Notes: generated by a model from the letters alone, not told the origin. Shown: positions 33,815-45,945, counted from the first letter of the stretch. The stretch: DNA of 64,000 nt from Paragorgia papillata (GCA_035771165.1 JAWNZC010000259.1:667501-731500), one strand, 5' to 3'. A program made the numbers and translations.

Positions 33815-34525
33815 TTCGCAGGAATTGTACTCAAATGACTGACACTCGCTGCCGTCGGCTACTCTATCTCGCACTCGTCCGATCTCACCTGTCGTACGCC
33901 AGTGAGATCTGGGCACCTCAAGGTTCGTCACGTGATCTTGCGATCCTGGATACTTCAAGACTACGAATTGTCTTATTCTGAGCGTCTCAAGAAACTCAAT
34001 TTACTACCGATATCGTACTGGCTTGAAATAAAAGATCTTATCTTTTTTTTCAAATGCAAACAAGGCCTCTACGATCTAGAAATCTCCTCTTTTGTCTCTT
34101 TTTCTTCTCATCGCTCGTCTCGCACCCGTTCAAGCAAGGACAATTTGCTTCAAGCCAATCCTTGCAGGACTTCTCTTTTTAGGAACTCTTTTTTTAACCG
34201 AATTGTCTTTCTCTGGAACAATCTCTCTCCGATCATCCGTAATAGTACGTCTGTTTCCTCTTTTAAGCACCAACTTTATATTTACTACTCTTCTCAATTA
34301 GATTCCACTTTTGAAGTAAATAGAATGCGCACTTGGAAAACCTACTGCTCTAAGTGTCGTTCTTACAACTTAAGCTGTTGTTCTTAATCTGTCCTATCGT
34401 ATGTAAATAGTGTATTAGTCTATGTCTTTAATTTATGTCCACTCCGTATTTTTTGTCAGGTTGGTCTTCACATGGGACTCATGTCCTGTTGACCATACCT
34501 TCAACCATGATCAAGTCTTGCATCG
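33815..34525 (+). pseudogene. LINE reverse transcriptase C-terminal fragment, plus strand (copy 2)
   Basis: Counterpart of 22930-23640 with the same frame break and motifs (LALVRSHLSYASEIW, SYSERLKKLNLLPISYWLEI). Its 3' end abuts the 3' end of the minus-strand LINE. Confidence 0.8.
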
Positions 34526-34772
34526 TTTTTATTTATTTTTTTTATTTTTTTTATTTAAACAATATTTTGAACAACAATAACCCCAAGAGCTAAAAGCTCA
34601 TCATGGGGGCTCATGTTAATTTACATTACATACATAATTATGAGGACCACGAACAAGAAAGGACAAGCATACAGTACCAAAAAAATAAAAAAATAAATAA
34701 AATAAATAAATAAATAAATGACAGTAATTGACTAGAGCAGTTGATACTTCTATTAACAGAAATCAAATTAAC

Positions 34773-37700
34773 TTATGAGAAACGTTTAGTATGGCTTATA
34801 AAAGATCTTACTTTTGAGAAAATAACAGCATTAGAATAAAAGTCCAGGTCAGTTGAACCGTATAATAATATATCTACTTGTTCTGATGTATTCAAATTGG
34901 ACCACCTATTACCGGCAAGATGCATGACAGAGGCAAGCATTGAAGCGCGTAGAGCAGCAAATCGAGGACAAAACATTAAATAATGGGTTACATCCTCTTT
35001 AGGTGCACCACAGGTGCAAGACGGAGATAGTATGCAATTCATTAAACAAGATAGTAATTTAAACCACAATTTTTTAATCTTAATCTCGTATGTAAAACAG
35101 AAAGATATCGGTCCCCAAGGTAAACTAGTTTATTAACAGGAGGTATATAAAACATGCCACGCAACAAGTCATTTTTGAAGGAAGCAATTGATACTGATTC
35201 GCGTGACGATTCAGAGAGGCTATTCCACAAACTAGTAGTTGAATACAGAAAAGACCTCTTTGATTTTTCAGTACGAATGAAAGGTAGACACAAGTCGTTA
35301 CTCGTTCGAAGACTATAGGGAGCTCGCTGGCTAACATAAATAGGACAGAGAGCCGAAAGATATGTTGGCGCTAAACCCTTAACCATTTTATACATTAATA
35401 GTAATTTATGGATTTTTCTTCGGTTAGATAGCTTCTGCAAGCTACAATCAAGCAATAAACTTTCTCTGTGTGTACCTTTCATAGCACCAGAAATGAATTT
35501 TGCGGCATCATACTGGACACTTTCCAATAGGTCAGATTCACCCATGGTAGCTACACCAGTCCCAGACAACATCAGCATATTCCATATTAGAACGAACAAG
35601 AGATTTATACAAAATCTCTAAAGTTGATCTTGACAGCTTAAATTTAAAACCCTTTAATAAATTTAATTTTTTTGAAGCCTTTTCATATAACTTAACAATA
35701 TGGGCTTTCCAAGACATATTACTGGAGAATAAAACACCTAAATGCTCGTACGTACTTACTTCATCAATGGCATTGTCACTTAGTTTCAAAACAGGATGAT
35801 CAGGTTTGATTCTTTTTCGAGAAAATATAATGCTTTTTGTCTTTGATGCATTCATTGTCACTAAACATTTATCTGACCACAAAGAAATAGCATTTAAGTC
35901 ATTGTTCAAAGTTTGAGCAGCTGTTTCAGGCGTGGAGACTTCCTCGAGTAGCAGAGTATCATCAGCGAAAAGAAAACAGTTACTATTTATATCAGACTGA
36001 ATATCGTTAATATAGATCAGAAATAAAAGTGGTCCAAGGACGGATCCTTGAGGTACACCCGCTTTAACTTCTTTCCAAGATGAATTTTGACCCTCAATAA
36101 CTACTCGCTGAAATCGGTCACTCAGGTAACTTTCAAACCATTTAAACAAAGTACCCTCAATCCCCAAATTCTTCAATTTAACTAATAGTCCGGCATGCCA
36201 AACCTTATCAAATGCTTTTGATATATCTAAAAAGACTGCTCTTACTTCATTACCTCTATCTAAACACTCTTGAATTTTGTGAACTATATATACTAATTGC
36301 ATTACTGTGGAATCGCCTGGTCGAAAACCGGATTGAAAACGGTAAAAGAAATTATTGATTTCAAGAAAGGAATACAATTTCGTAAAAACAACCTTCTCGC
36401 AAATTTTACTTAAGCAAGAAAGAAGTGAGACTGGACGATAATTAGATTTAACTTGTTTATTATCTTTCTTAAACAAAGGTAAGACATTGGCCAATTTCCA
36501 AAGATGTGGAAATTGTCCAAAAGAAAGAGATGTATTTATAAGGCGTGTGAGAGGCTTATAAATCCCATGACTACAAAGCTTAATCATTTTATTACTAATA
36601 CCATCCATCCCACAAGCCTTCCCTATATCCACCCGAGTAATTAAGTTTAAAACCTCCTCTTCAGAAACAACAATTCTTGATAAAGAAATTTGGGAAGCAG
36701 AAGGATTAGGTAATACCGCACCTTCTGTGGGCAGGTAGGTTTGACTGACAAAAAAGTCATTAAACAATTCTGCTTTGTCCTTTGAATCAAAAATATAATT
36801 ATTATTTTCATGCAAGGGTGGTATAACAGTACTAGCTTTAAAGCCGTAGAACGATTTAACAATGTTCCACCACTTTTTAGCCGACGTAATTGGGTTGGAC
36901 AACTGCTCATTAATTTTGTGGTTATAATCTAATTTTGCTTTACGAATTAAATGAACGACTAAATTTCTTTGAACCCGATAATTTTCCCATTTAGAAGGGC
37001 ATTTATACCGAGAATAAACCTTTAAAAGTCTATCACGTTTACGTATTGCTCGACGAATATCCCCATTCATCCAAGTTTTGTCATTAGGACGAATCATCAC
37101 AATTTTGCTTGGAATAAAACGATCAATAATTGAAAAAAACCCCAAAGCAATCCACTTTTCATAAATAACATCTATGTTAGACATTGTTTCCTGATAAAAA
37201 ACATCGTCCCACCTAGCATTTAAGAAAGCATTGTTTAACTGATCCACGTCAATATCGTTAAAATTCCACACTTTTCTCTTAAAACATTTAGGTTTATACG
37301 TAGGAACAGATAATTTACCAAATATGACGTTATGGTCGCAATTAGAAGGTGGACTTAAAGTACCTGTTGTGTCAAACAAGCCTGGAGAATCGGAAATAAT
37401 TAGATCCAAAATTGACTCGCCAGACTGAGTTATTCTAGTCGGTTCATTCACAAGCTGAACAAGATTGTTGCATTCCAAAAAATTAAAAAGTTTAACACCA
37501 ACGTCGGTGTCCAACATTGATGTATCAACAAAATTATAATGAGCGTTGAAATCACCCAAAAGAATAATAGACGTGTAATTTTTAGGCCTAATAGTGTCTA
37601 GACAATCTTGAAGAGATTGAAAGAAAACATCAATTTGAGAAACACTGGAAGAAGGAGGTCGATAGCAAACACCACATAATATTTTGAACTTGTTTAAAGA

Positions 37701-38177
37701 AATTTCTGCCCATAACAACTCCATGTCAGTGCATTCAAATTCATGCTTTCTCACGTACGGTATATGATTAGCAATATAAAGGGCCACACCCCCGCCCTTT
37801 CTACTTTCGCGATCTTTCCTCAAGGGATTATTGTAGCCAGGAATCGTCAACTGGTCATTTAAAATTGTGGTATTAAGCCAAGTTTCCGAAACAGCAAAAA
37901 TATCAAAAGCATGAGATAAGACCAAAGCAGATATTTCACTAGATTTATCAGAGATGCAAAGACTACGAGCATTCAAATGTGCCACAGAAAGGCCTAGTTG
38001 TCTGGGACCAGGGTTTGGGTGAACACTGCCTGAGATCAATAACAGAATAAATAATGTGCAACAAATGAAAAGAATATTCACATTTATAAAATCAACAACA
38101 AACCAAGAAGTAATAAGCAGGGAACGATTGTTAAATAACCCGATCGCTGCTCTATACGATTCAATATCAACCCCCAT
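34773..38177 (-). pseudogene. CR1/L2-like ORF2: APE endonuclease and reverse transcriptase, two frame breaks
   Basis: The first ATG (38177) lies 11 codons into the open frame. Counting from the open frame start at 38210: VHPNPGP at ~63-69, a signature before the endonuclease in CR1/L2 elements; endonuclease HLNARS (~78), SETW (~108), GDFN (~219) and CDHN (~291). RT follows with SGFRPGDST (~627), LDISKAFD (~661), GVPQGSVLGPLLF and the catalytic FADD (~748-751). All catalytic signatures are present. The frame breaks near 35540, after DVVWDWCSYHG, and again near 35060. The rest continues in other frames to the CTCG...H...C Cys/His motif and a stop near 34773. The protein would nick target DNA and copy the element RNA, but the breaks make this copy inactive. 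Confidence 0.9.
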
Positions 38178-38441
38178 GGAAGACAACACAAAATAAAATA
38201 TGATACCCACCTCTAGTCATGCAAGTTGCCACAATAATTTTGTTAAGAAACCATAAATATTCTGCCAAATCATATAAAGCCATTAATGAAAACAAAAAAA
38301 AATTTGAACAACCGCCTAGTCAAAAACTTAACAACTAAGACTAAATAATAAAAAATACACGCAAAATAGAGATAATAAGACATGTACATTGATAGAGAAA
38401 GTAGTTAGAAGACGGTGGCTAGCCAAAGCCAACTTATTAGG

Positions 38442-38765
38442 TTAATTGAAACTATATTTCTCTACGTCAGTTTCCCTGCGAATTCTAACTGGTAACGCAT
38501 CAACTCCGTGCTTGACAAATATATAACCATCAGCTGAATAGACATATGCTTTGTCCTTCACAACACTTCTAACATATTTCAAGAGCCGCTGATTGATCCA
38601 AGTCAAATCCTCGTTAACAAATTTCTTCTTCCCTTTTAGTTTACGCTTCTCCTTCATAACTTTACGCTTACACTCGTAGCTTCTGAATTTAACGATCAAC
38701 GCCCTTTCGCCATTATCGTTAGCTTTACCCACGCGATGAGTTCGGTCAATTTCCTGACGTTCGAG
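38442..38765 (-). pseudogene. LINE ORF1 C-terminal fragment
   Basis: It reads ERQEIDRTHRVGKANDNGER, then ALIVKFRSYECKRKVMKEKR and NEDLTWINQRLLKYVRSV, a typical RNA-binding ORF1 end of non-LTR elements (the RTHRxG and IVKF blocks). It sits directly 5' of ORF2 on the same strand, about 260 bp apart. The amino-terminal part is missing because the element is 5'-truncated at about 38765. No full-length start exists. Confidence 0.8.
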
Positions 38766-40437
38766 CTTTTATTTGATGCATAGTTCAAGATTTTGCGTTT
38801 TATGAAACTTGTTAAAATGTCAAAAATGTGCGAACCACTGTCCCAAATAATATTATTACCAATAAACAGGAAATCGACGCAATGAACCAAAACGACAGAC
38901 GTTTTTCCATTTTTTAAATATTTCCCGTTTAACTAGAAGCTTGAAATTCTTACCCCGAATAGAATTTTTCAAGAGCTTCTGTATGATATATATCTCAATG
39001 TTGTGCGTTAAGTATATTTCAAAATAAATCTAAAATTTTGTAACACTTGTGAGAAGTCAATTTCCTGTTTATTTGTAATATTATTTCAAACAGCGGTTCG
39101 CACATTTTGGACATTTTAACAAGTTTAATAAAACGCAGAATCTTGAATTATACATCAAATGAAAGCTCATTCAACATCTAACAACATGTGTACACAATAC
39201 ACTTCAACGATATGTAGTTCTGAAATTACTAGCCATCTTGTTCCACAACTGACAAGATACCGCACCGCTTTCTTGAATACTTAACAGTTATACCATGAGC
39301 TCGAGTTGTATATGAGCTCATAGCCAACGAGGCGCTTCGCCGAGTTGGCTATTAGTTCGTATACAACGAGAGCGAATGGTATTACTGTTTTATTATAGCC
39401 AAGCACTGTACAAGAGACAAAATTACAGCGAAATTTTTGAAACAACAAACTTCCGGCATAGGCAACTAATACTTCCGCCATGCGTAATATAATGATGCAT
39501 TCACATAGAGTTTCTCGCTGAGCTGTTCGGTAAACAGCTTCGAAATATTGTATAAATGTTGCTCGAGAGGCAAAAAATGTTAAGCAGATCAACAAAAAAG
39601 ATTAAAAGGTACCTTTATGAAGTCAAAAGGTGGGTCAGTTGTTTATATTAGCGTTGCTGTCGTGAAAAAGGTTTTGATTTCATGCAAAAATGAAACTGAA
39701 ACACCTTCGGCAGTGAAACTAAATTATGTAGTTGGTTGTTTTTGAAAAAGAACATGCTTTTTACTACTCCAAATGCTTATCTAAATAAAAAAAAGTCTCT
39801 TTACTGGTAATCTCCTACGAAATGTGTGTTGTAAGCTTGATTTTAACCGCGAGTTTCTTCGTTTGGCAACAAATTAATATCAACCTGTTAATTTAGTCGG
39901 GTTTTTGAAGTAAAAAGACGTACTTTTTAGGTGAATTTTACCATTTAACATGCTAAATTGTGTATTTGTTAATGTATTTTTACACAATGTTGTTTTTTTA
40001 TACATTGGTTTGAGGGTGTTGATGTTTTTCTTATAAAAATCCGTCAATTTCAACTCTTTTCGGCAGTCTAAAAAAACATGCCGCCATCTTGTTTTTCCTC
40101 TACTAGTAGGATATGAGCTGATAGCCTGGTAGTAGGGAACCAATCAGATTACGCAAAAGCTCATATCCGATAGCATGCTATATAATAACACCGAATACTT
40201 GCTGTTCAACTGCTGTTTGGTTCCAGAAGTTTGGTTCTTGACAAGTTTCAGTCGCCAGATAAAATTTAAAACCCCTCAAGGCTTTCGAAAGAACAAGGAA
40301 TACAGATTTTCAAATGTCCCTTGATATAATTAAACCACTTTCAATTATTCAACCAATGAAATGTCGATTTCAAACGGATTATTCCAGAGCCTTCGTTTGC
40401 GCGGTCCGCGTGAGAAGGCTCTGGGAACGAGATTGGC
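38765..40437 (-). repeat. Right arm of the long inverted-repeat element, with a nested insertion
   Basis: Read backwards from 40437 it starts CCCAGAGCCTTCTCACGCGG and follows the left arm (33383-33790) in order. Between 39045 and 39235 and again at 38765-38885 there are inner inverted copies of TTTGATGTATAATTCAAGAT-type sequence. The arm is split by a 910-bp element with a perfect 8-bp target duplication (39283-40192). Confidence 0.75.
39283..40192. mobile_element. Nested DNA element, 910 bp, 8-bp TSD GAATACTT
   Basis: GAATACTT at 39275-39282 and 40193-40200 bracket the element, and removing it restores the continuity of the surrounding inverted-repeat arm. The ends (AACAGTTATACCATGAGC and, reversed, GGTGTTATTATATAGCATGC) are only weakly inverted. 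An 8-bp duplication is typical of hAT-type elements. The right-end motif ATATAGCATGCTATCGGATA also occurs at about 2740-2765. No transposase frame. Confidence 0.75.
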
Positions 40438-41059
40438 ACGCGTAGTATTGTTTTTTGAGTAGTAGCCTTCCAGATTGGGACGCAGCTTACTGATTGGACG
40501 AGATGCTGATTGTTGACGTACAACCATATATTAATAGACTGCTGTTAATTTGTAAAATATTAAGTGCATTTGTGTCTGAAAGATATTTCCATCAAGTAAA
40601 TATTTTTAATATCTTTGATCATTTATCAAGGGTTGTACGAACCGTATTAAAATCATATTATTAGGATAGACCCAGATCGATAGACCCGAATCGTTTTGAA
40701 ACGAAATACTGACGTTTCGGGGGGAGTCCTTCATCAAAGTAAATATTCTGGTGAAGAGCTTTGCTGAAATGTCAGCATTTCAGATTCGTTCGAAAAATTT
40801 CACCACCTTTTCGCTTTGCCACGGTTGTTAAACACTTTAGTGTGAAACCAAATCGCCCTCTCATGGATAAGTCAATTAATTGAAAATTTTGTATCAAAGG
40901 ACAACTTCCCCCGACTGAGAAAATATTATTTCTATAAGACAAACGATAAGGTTCGAAACACCATTCGCCTGCACAGGTTTTTTGTACCGGCCAGGACTGA
41001 TGGCATTTACGGATTTACCAAATTCAACAGTTGTGAATAGCAAACCGATAGCACTATTA
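40438..41059. other. Noncoding interval before the MFS pseudogene
   Basis: No gene recognised. The stretch 40660-40740 has short palindromes (ATCGATAGACCCGAATCG, CGTTTCGG) and resembles a very decayed Penelope-type 3' region, but the match is weak. Confidence 0.35.
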
Positions 41060-42233
41060 AATCTTGCATGCCTATCCAATCTCTGAATACTTCCCCCTGT
41101 TTGGTCGTCTTATAAGTGACGTTGTCCGCTTATTCCTTTGGTGTGATGGTTTTCGCGCCAATTTTTGGACGACTGGACGACAGACTTCGAGCTACCAAAA
41201 CCATCCTCGTGCTATCCGCTGTGATTACATTTCTTGCAAATCTACTCTACTCGATTCCAGTCTCTGAATACTTCCCCCTGTTTGGTCGTCTTATAAGTGG
41301 AATAGCCGGGGGGTCAGTTGGAGTTCTGTATGGTCTGATAGCAAAATACACAGACGACGAAAATCGCGCCAATGCATTCCTAATTTTTGAAACATCGCTC
41401 CGACGATTGGTAGTTTTGTGACGTTCGACGCTAATATTTTCGGCTGGAAGATTGGACCAGGAAATTCTCCGGGGTTCATTTTGGCAATCTTTTGGTTTTT
41501 CATGATTTTTCTAACGCTTTTTATACCAAGAAATCTGGGACACGAAGATTCGTTTTCTAGTTGCCAGGAAATCCAGTTGGATTCGAAAAACGACGATGGA
41601 GTCGATCCGGAACCGAACCCGAAACCGAACAATCCACTCAAGCGAGTCGATTCCAAAATTTCTTGTTTGTATTTCATGGCATTCGAGGTCTTTTTAGTCT
41701 CCTGTATCGTTTCGTTTTACACGCCGTTAATAGCAGTATATCTTCTCAACTTGAAGCTTATCCACGTAAAAGTGCTGTTTTTGAACGGAATGCTGGCCGT
41801 TCTTATTGGCTATTTGGCTAACTACCTCGCGTCGGAGTACGTGTCTGAAATTAACCTGATCGTCGTTTGGCTTGCTTTGCAAATCTTTCCCATTATTTTA
41901 ATGTACTATTTTGCTCTCAAGTGGAACAATGCCAATCCGGTGTTGGAGCCTTATCTTCTGTTGCTCTTTATCTGTCTTGGTCTCCTACTAAGCTTTAACT
42001 ATCCCCTTATTTCCTCTTTTCTGTCCAAAGTAACGGACTTAAACCACGCAGCCTTCTATCAGAGTCTATGTTCTGCTGTTGTTCATTTTTCAACTGTTTC
42101 CAGTCGTTTGATAGCAGGTCTAACCTTCACAAAGACATTAATGACGTCCACATGTATCGGCCTTACTTGTGTTTGGATTTTCCAAGTCGTCTGGTTTTCT
42201 GGGGAATATCCAAAACTTATAAAGGTACCATAG
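41060..42233 (+). pseudogene. MFSD8/CLN7-like MFS transporter, broken copy 2
   Basis: The sequence corresponds to the intact copies from the GVTLSAYSFGVMVF block to the end. The start codon and first membrane segment are missing. In their place 41068-41107 is a 40-bp repeat of downstream coding sequence (CTCTGAATACTTCCCCCTGT, also at 41262 onward) fused to the ACGTTGTCC of the third segment. A second lesion near 41395 removes about 30 bp (the region encoding GLFNxGQSLAP in the other copies) and shifts the frame. Beyond it the frame is open for 271 codons (41418-42233) and ends in KVP-stop instead of RLI-stop. The later frame is well conserved, so inactivation may be recent. Confidence 0.85.
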
Positions 42234-42599
42234 AAAACTTAAACGTACGAAAAAACAAACAAACAAACGAAGTTACAAGCAGAACTACTAACACTGTTAA
42301 AGGGCGGTTCCCTGTGCAAACGAACGAACAAACGAACGAACTTACAAGCAGAAGTAGAATTTTAGCAATCTAAAGAATTTCAGAAAGATAAAGAATTTCA
42401 GAAATTTTAGGGAATGAAGAAATTTAGGACTGTTAAAGAATTTCAGGAACTTTTAAGCATTTTAAGCGTTTTCGTTGCTTCAGAAACTGCAAAAAAGTTA
42501 GATTTTAGCTAGATTATCATTTTTTACTTTTTTTTGACTGGACATGAAACACCAACAACATCAACAATTTTTTTCAAAGCTTTTTACATGTTGACTGAT

Positions 42600-42691
42600 T
42601 TTGGACATGAAACACCAACAATATGAACAACATCAACGACATCAACGACAAGAGCAACAAGATCCAGTACAACAAGAGCGCCAGCACAACT

Positions 42692-42723
<32 letters not shown>

Positions 42724-42886
42724 AACGACAGCGAATTAACGACAGCAAAAAGAACAACAAGAGTAGCAACAACAAGCACAACACCAACAGAAATAGCGGT
42801 AGAAACGCGTAACAACAACAACAACCGCCACCACGACGACGACAACGACGACGACAACAACAACGATGACGACAACGACGACAACT

Positions 42887-42923
<37 letters not shown>

Positions 42924-42985
42924 AAACAGCAACAACAAAAGCAACAATAAACCAGCGCACCACTAACAACAACAGCGGCAGAACG
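42600..42985 (+). repeat. CAA/GAC-rich microsatellite after MFS pseudogene
   Basis: A mixture of CAA, CAG, GAC and AAC triplets. Frames through it are Asn/Asp or Cys/Val repeats and not genes. It is positionally equivalent to 12062-12300 and 58785-59400. Confidence 0.9.
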
Positions 42986-43815
42986 TAACGATGGCAACGA
43001 TGACGATAAAAGTTTTACAACATCGCTAATAGCACAGGGCAACCCCCTTTCTAATTTTTTTTATGTTTTTCTAATTTAATTATTTTTTGTATAGGCAAGT
43101 AAATCAATGTGATAATGGCTAGCGCGTCGAATGCCTCTTATTATTGCTAGTGTACGAGGAATTATTTCTCCTTATAATTTATTAATAAAGGCTTATTAAC
43201 CGAGTTCGAGCTCTGTACGGGAAAGTATTTGCCTGAGGTTTTCGTACAGACCGAGCGACGAAGGAGCGAGGTTTGTGCGAGAGAAACCGAAGGCAAATAC
43301 TTTCCCGTACAGACCGAGAAAACGAGGTTAATAAGCCTTTTATTATATGGCTTTTGGTTTGTTTTCTTATCTGTTTTTAGTTCTACGTTTGTCTTGATCA
43401 GGTGTCGCTGTTCACCTTAGTTCTTACTTTTGAGCTTTTGAGCTTTTGAGCTCGTTTCATGTTTACACCTGTTAGGCTTTTATTTTTCGTGCTTTTAAAT
43501 AAGAAGTTTTTATAAAAAGAAACACTGATGTTTCAGCACGTGTTATTGTTCAAAATTTTCCAACGAATATATCTAATCTGCTTTTATTTTCATTCAAATC
43601 AACTCAATAATTTTCCCACCAAAACTTGCAGGTCCTTAAAAAGGACGCAATGCCCTCTCACAGTGCCGAGAGGGCATTACGGCTTTTTCCGGACCTCTCA
43701 GCAACCAATCAGCGTGCGCCGTTTGGCGTAATGACCCGAAAACAAGCCCAGCCATATAATAATATGTTTTTAAAAGATTTAATACTTATTCGGTTGTATT
43801 ATTATTTTATTATTA
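42986..43815. other. Noncoding interval with hairpins
   Basis: The stretch 43195-43335 is an inverted repeat: TTATTAACC...GGGAAAGTATTTGCCT faces GGCAAATACTTTCCC and GAGGTTAATAA. The stretch 43648-43680 is a palindrome around AATGCCCTCTC/GAGAGGGCATT. The sequence 43015-43195 resembles 59440-59615 in the downstream block. No gene. Confidence 0.55.
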
Positions 43816-43929
43816 TATGTCTATTTTCGTGACCGGTCTGGAACGTGAAATCCAGCAATCTGATTACACCCTGAGCGGTCCGGATATGCCGTTCCGGAGC
43901 GCTGACAGTTGCAGACAGTGATGAGAATT

Positions 43930-44378
43930 TTATAAACAAAATGAAAATCGTGTACATGCAACCGACGAGATATACGTTCGATGAACGTACTAAACAGTTT
44001 ACAACGGGATACCCTCCAAATTAGACGTGCTAGAGTAAAGGGCACTCGATGTAGTCTATAAAATCCTAAATGGGCAATCCGCGCCATGTCTGCGAGACAG
44101 TTTGACAAAGCTTAAAGATATTAATAAAAATTATAATCTCAGAAATCTCGAAACTGATCTAGCACTTCCAAAGCCAAACACCAATTTTCTCAAGCGTAGC
44201 TTTAAATATAGTGGTTCAATGCTGTGGAATAATTTACCAACTGAGGCAAAAAAGGCAACGTCACTTTATGAATTTAAGAATAGACTTGCCACCTTGCCTT
44301 TTGCTGAAACATGCTGACCCAGTTGCTCTAAAATTTAATTTTTAGACTATATTTCAGATTTACATTACTAGTTAGTTG

Positions 44379-44474
<96 letters not shown>

Positions 44475-44534
44475 GTTTGTTTGTTTGTTTGTTTGTTTGT
44501 TTGTTTGTTTGTTAGTTTGTTAGTTTGTTAGTTT

Positions 44535-44566
<32 letters not shown>

Positions 44567-44600
44567 GTTTGTTTGTTTGTTATTTAGTTAGTTTTTTGGT
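43930..44600 (+). pseudogene. LINE RT C-terminal remnant with long TTAG/TTTG tail
   Basis: It is the most complete of the three block copies: LTKLKDINKNYNLRNLETDL, ALPKPNTNFLKRSFKYSG and SLYEFKNRLATLPFAETC, then stop at 44317. The part before 44100 is in another frame because of a small indel. The tail 44363-44590 is a long (TTAG)n array that switches to (TTTG)n and back. Confidence 0.8.
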
Positions 44601-44779
44601 AGGCAAATGTACTAGACCCAGTCCTTTGCCAACCAACGCGCCTAATGTTTGCCTCCAAAAAAATCCAAGATGGCGGCGTTCAATTGGTTACCCGCGGTTG
44701 ACTGAAATTAAGATAGGATGCCCCCTCTAGTATTTATATTATCTCTATGGAGTTCGGCCCCTCGTGGCCTTCTATCTAA

Positions 44780-44995
44780 TTCGAGGGATTCTATATCCCA
44801 TAGAGCACACGTGACCATTCTCTAACCTATACATAATACGGGCAACATTTTTCTTCAACTTGTTGAAAAGCGTTGTTGCACGTAATACCACCCACCTTAA
44901 ACATTGCCAAGCAACAATGATTTTGTTGCAAGTTGAAAAAACTTGTTGAAAAAATTAGACTGCAGTTCTACTTGCTGCAACATGCTGATTGATGC
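44780..44995. repeat. Hairpin half and left half of the GTTGTTGCA MITE
   Basis: ATTCTATATCCCATAGAGCA through CATTCTCTAACC corresponds to 2425-2462, and 44846-44995 to 2490-2637. The right halves are missing: sequence switches at about 44992 to one that resembles the upstream flank of the MFS genes (CACATTCAGCCT...AGTAGCCCGAGTGAAC). Confidence 0.7.
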
Positions 44996-45199
44996 ACCAT
45001 CCACATTCAGCCTCCAATCTGATCTTCCTCAGCCCACTCCCACCTCTTTGCTCACGTGTTATAGAGACCTCTGCACTTTCCAGTAGCCCGAGTGAACACC
45101 CGACCCAGGTGTCTTGTTGTATATTAATTGTGTGTCTATTCTGTCAAAACCCTTGCCAATCATGTCAAGAGATAATTTATAGTAAGTCAATAATAGTCT

Positions 45200-45945
45200 G
45201 TGGGCAAATTCGGATGAAGTGGGCAAACTTGGGTGGAGTGGGAAAACTTGGGTGGAGTGGGCAACCTTGGGGGGAGTGGGAAAAGTTGGGTGGAGTGGGC
45301 AAACTTGAGTGGAGTTGGAATACTTGGGTAGAGTGGGCAACCTCGGGTGGAGTGGGCAAACTTGGGTGGAGTGGGAATACTTGGGTAGAGTGGGCAACCT
45401 CGGGTGGAGTGGGCAAACTTGGGTGGAGTGTGGGTACTTGGGTAGAGTGGGCAACCTCGGGTGGAGTGGGCAAAGTTGGGTGGAGTGGGCAAACTTGGGT
45501 GGAGTGGGAATACTTGGGTGGAGTGGGCAACCTCGGGTGGAGTGGGCAAAGTTGGGTGGAGTAGGAAAACTTGGGTGGAGTGGGAATACTTGGGGGGAGT
45601 GGGCAACCTCGGGTGGAGTGGGCAAAGTTGGGTGGAGTGGGCAAACTTGGGTGGAGTGGGAATACTTGGGTAGAGTGGGCAACCTCGGGTGGAGTGGGCA
45701 AAGTTGCATGGAGTGGGCAAACTTGGGTGGAGTGGGAATACTTGGGTAGAGTGGGCAACCTCGGGTGGAGTTTGCAAACTCGGGTAGAGTGGGAAAACAG
45801 GGGTGGGCAAACTTGGGTGGAGTGGGCAAACTTGGATAACTTGGGCAAACTCCTCGGGTGGAGTGGGCAAACTTGGGTGGAGTGGGCAAACTCAAGTGGA
45901 GTGGGCAAACTCTAGTGGAGTGGGCAAACTTGGGTAGAGTGGGCA
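45200..45945 (+). repeat. 19-bp minisatellite, ~40 units, with higher-order structure
   Basis: The unit is GGGTGGAGTGGGCAAACTT with variants GGGAATACTT, GGGCAACCTC and GGGCAAAGTT. Variants recur in an ordered series (period of 3-4 units, 57 or 76 bp). All six frames stay open over long distances, giving long but meaningless ORFs. Confidence 0.95.

Larger units (their letters stand above)
34530..38765 (-). mobile_element. 5'-truncated CR1/L2-like non-LTR retrotransposon
   Basis: It runs on the minus strand from a truncated ORF1 (38765) through a short spacer and ORF2 to an A-rich 3' end (AAATAA-type, 34530-34560). The 5' edge at 38765 joins TTTGATGCATAG, which is the continuation of the inverted-repeat arm broken at 33790. 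The total is about 4.2 kb. The 3' 1.67 kb (34530-36199) is also in duplication copy 1. Confidence 0.85.

Noticed and set aside
40690..40740. Second hammerhead ribozyme (TGATGAAGGACTCC...CGAAACGTCAG on the minus strand)
   Set aside because: The core has TTGATGA instead of CTGATGA, stem II is unpaired, and no stem I partner was found.
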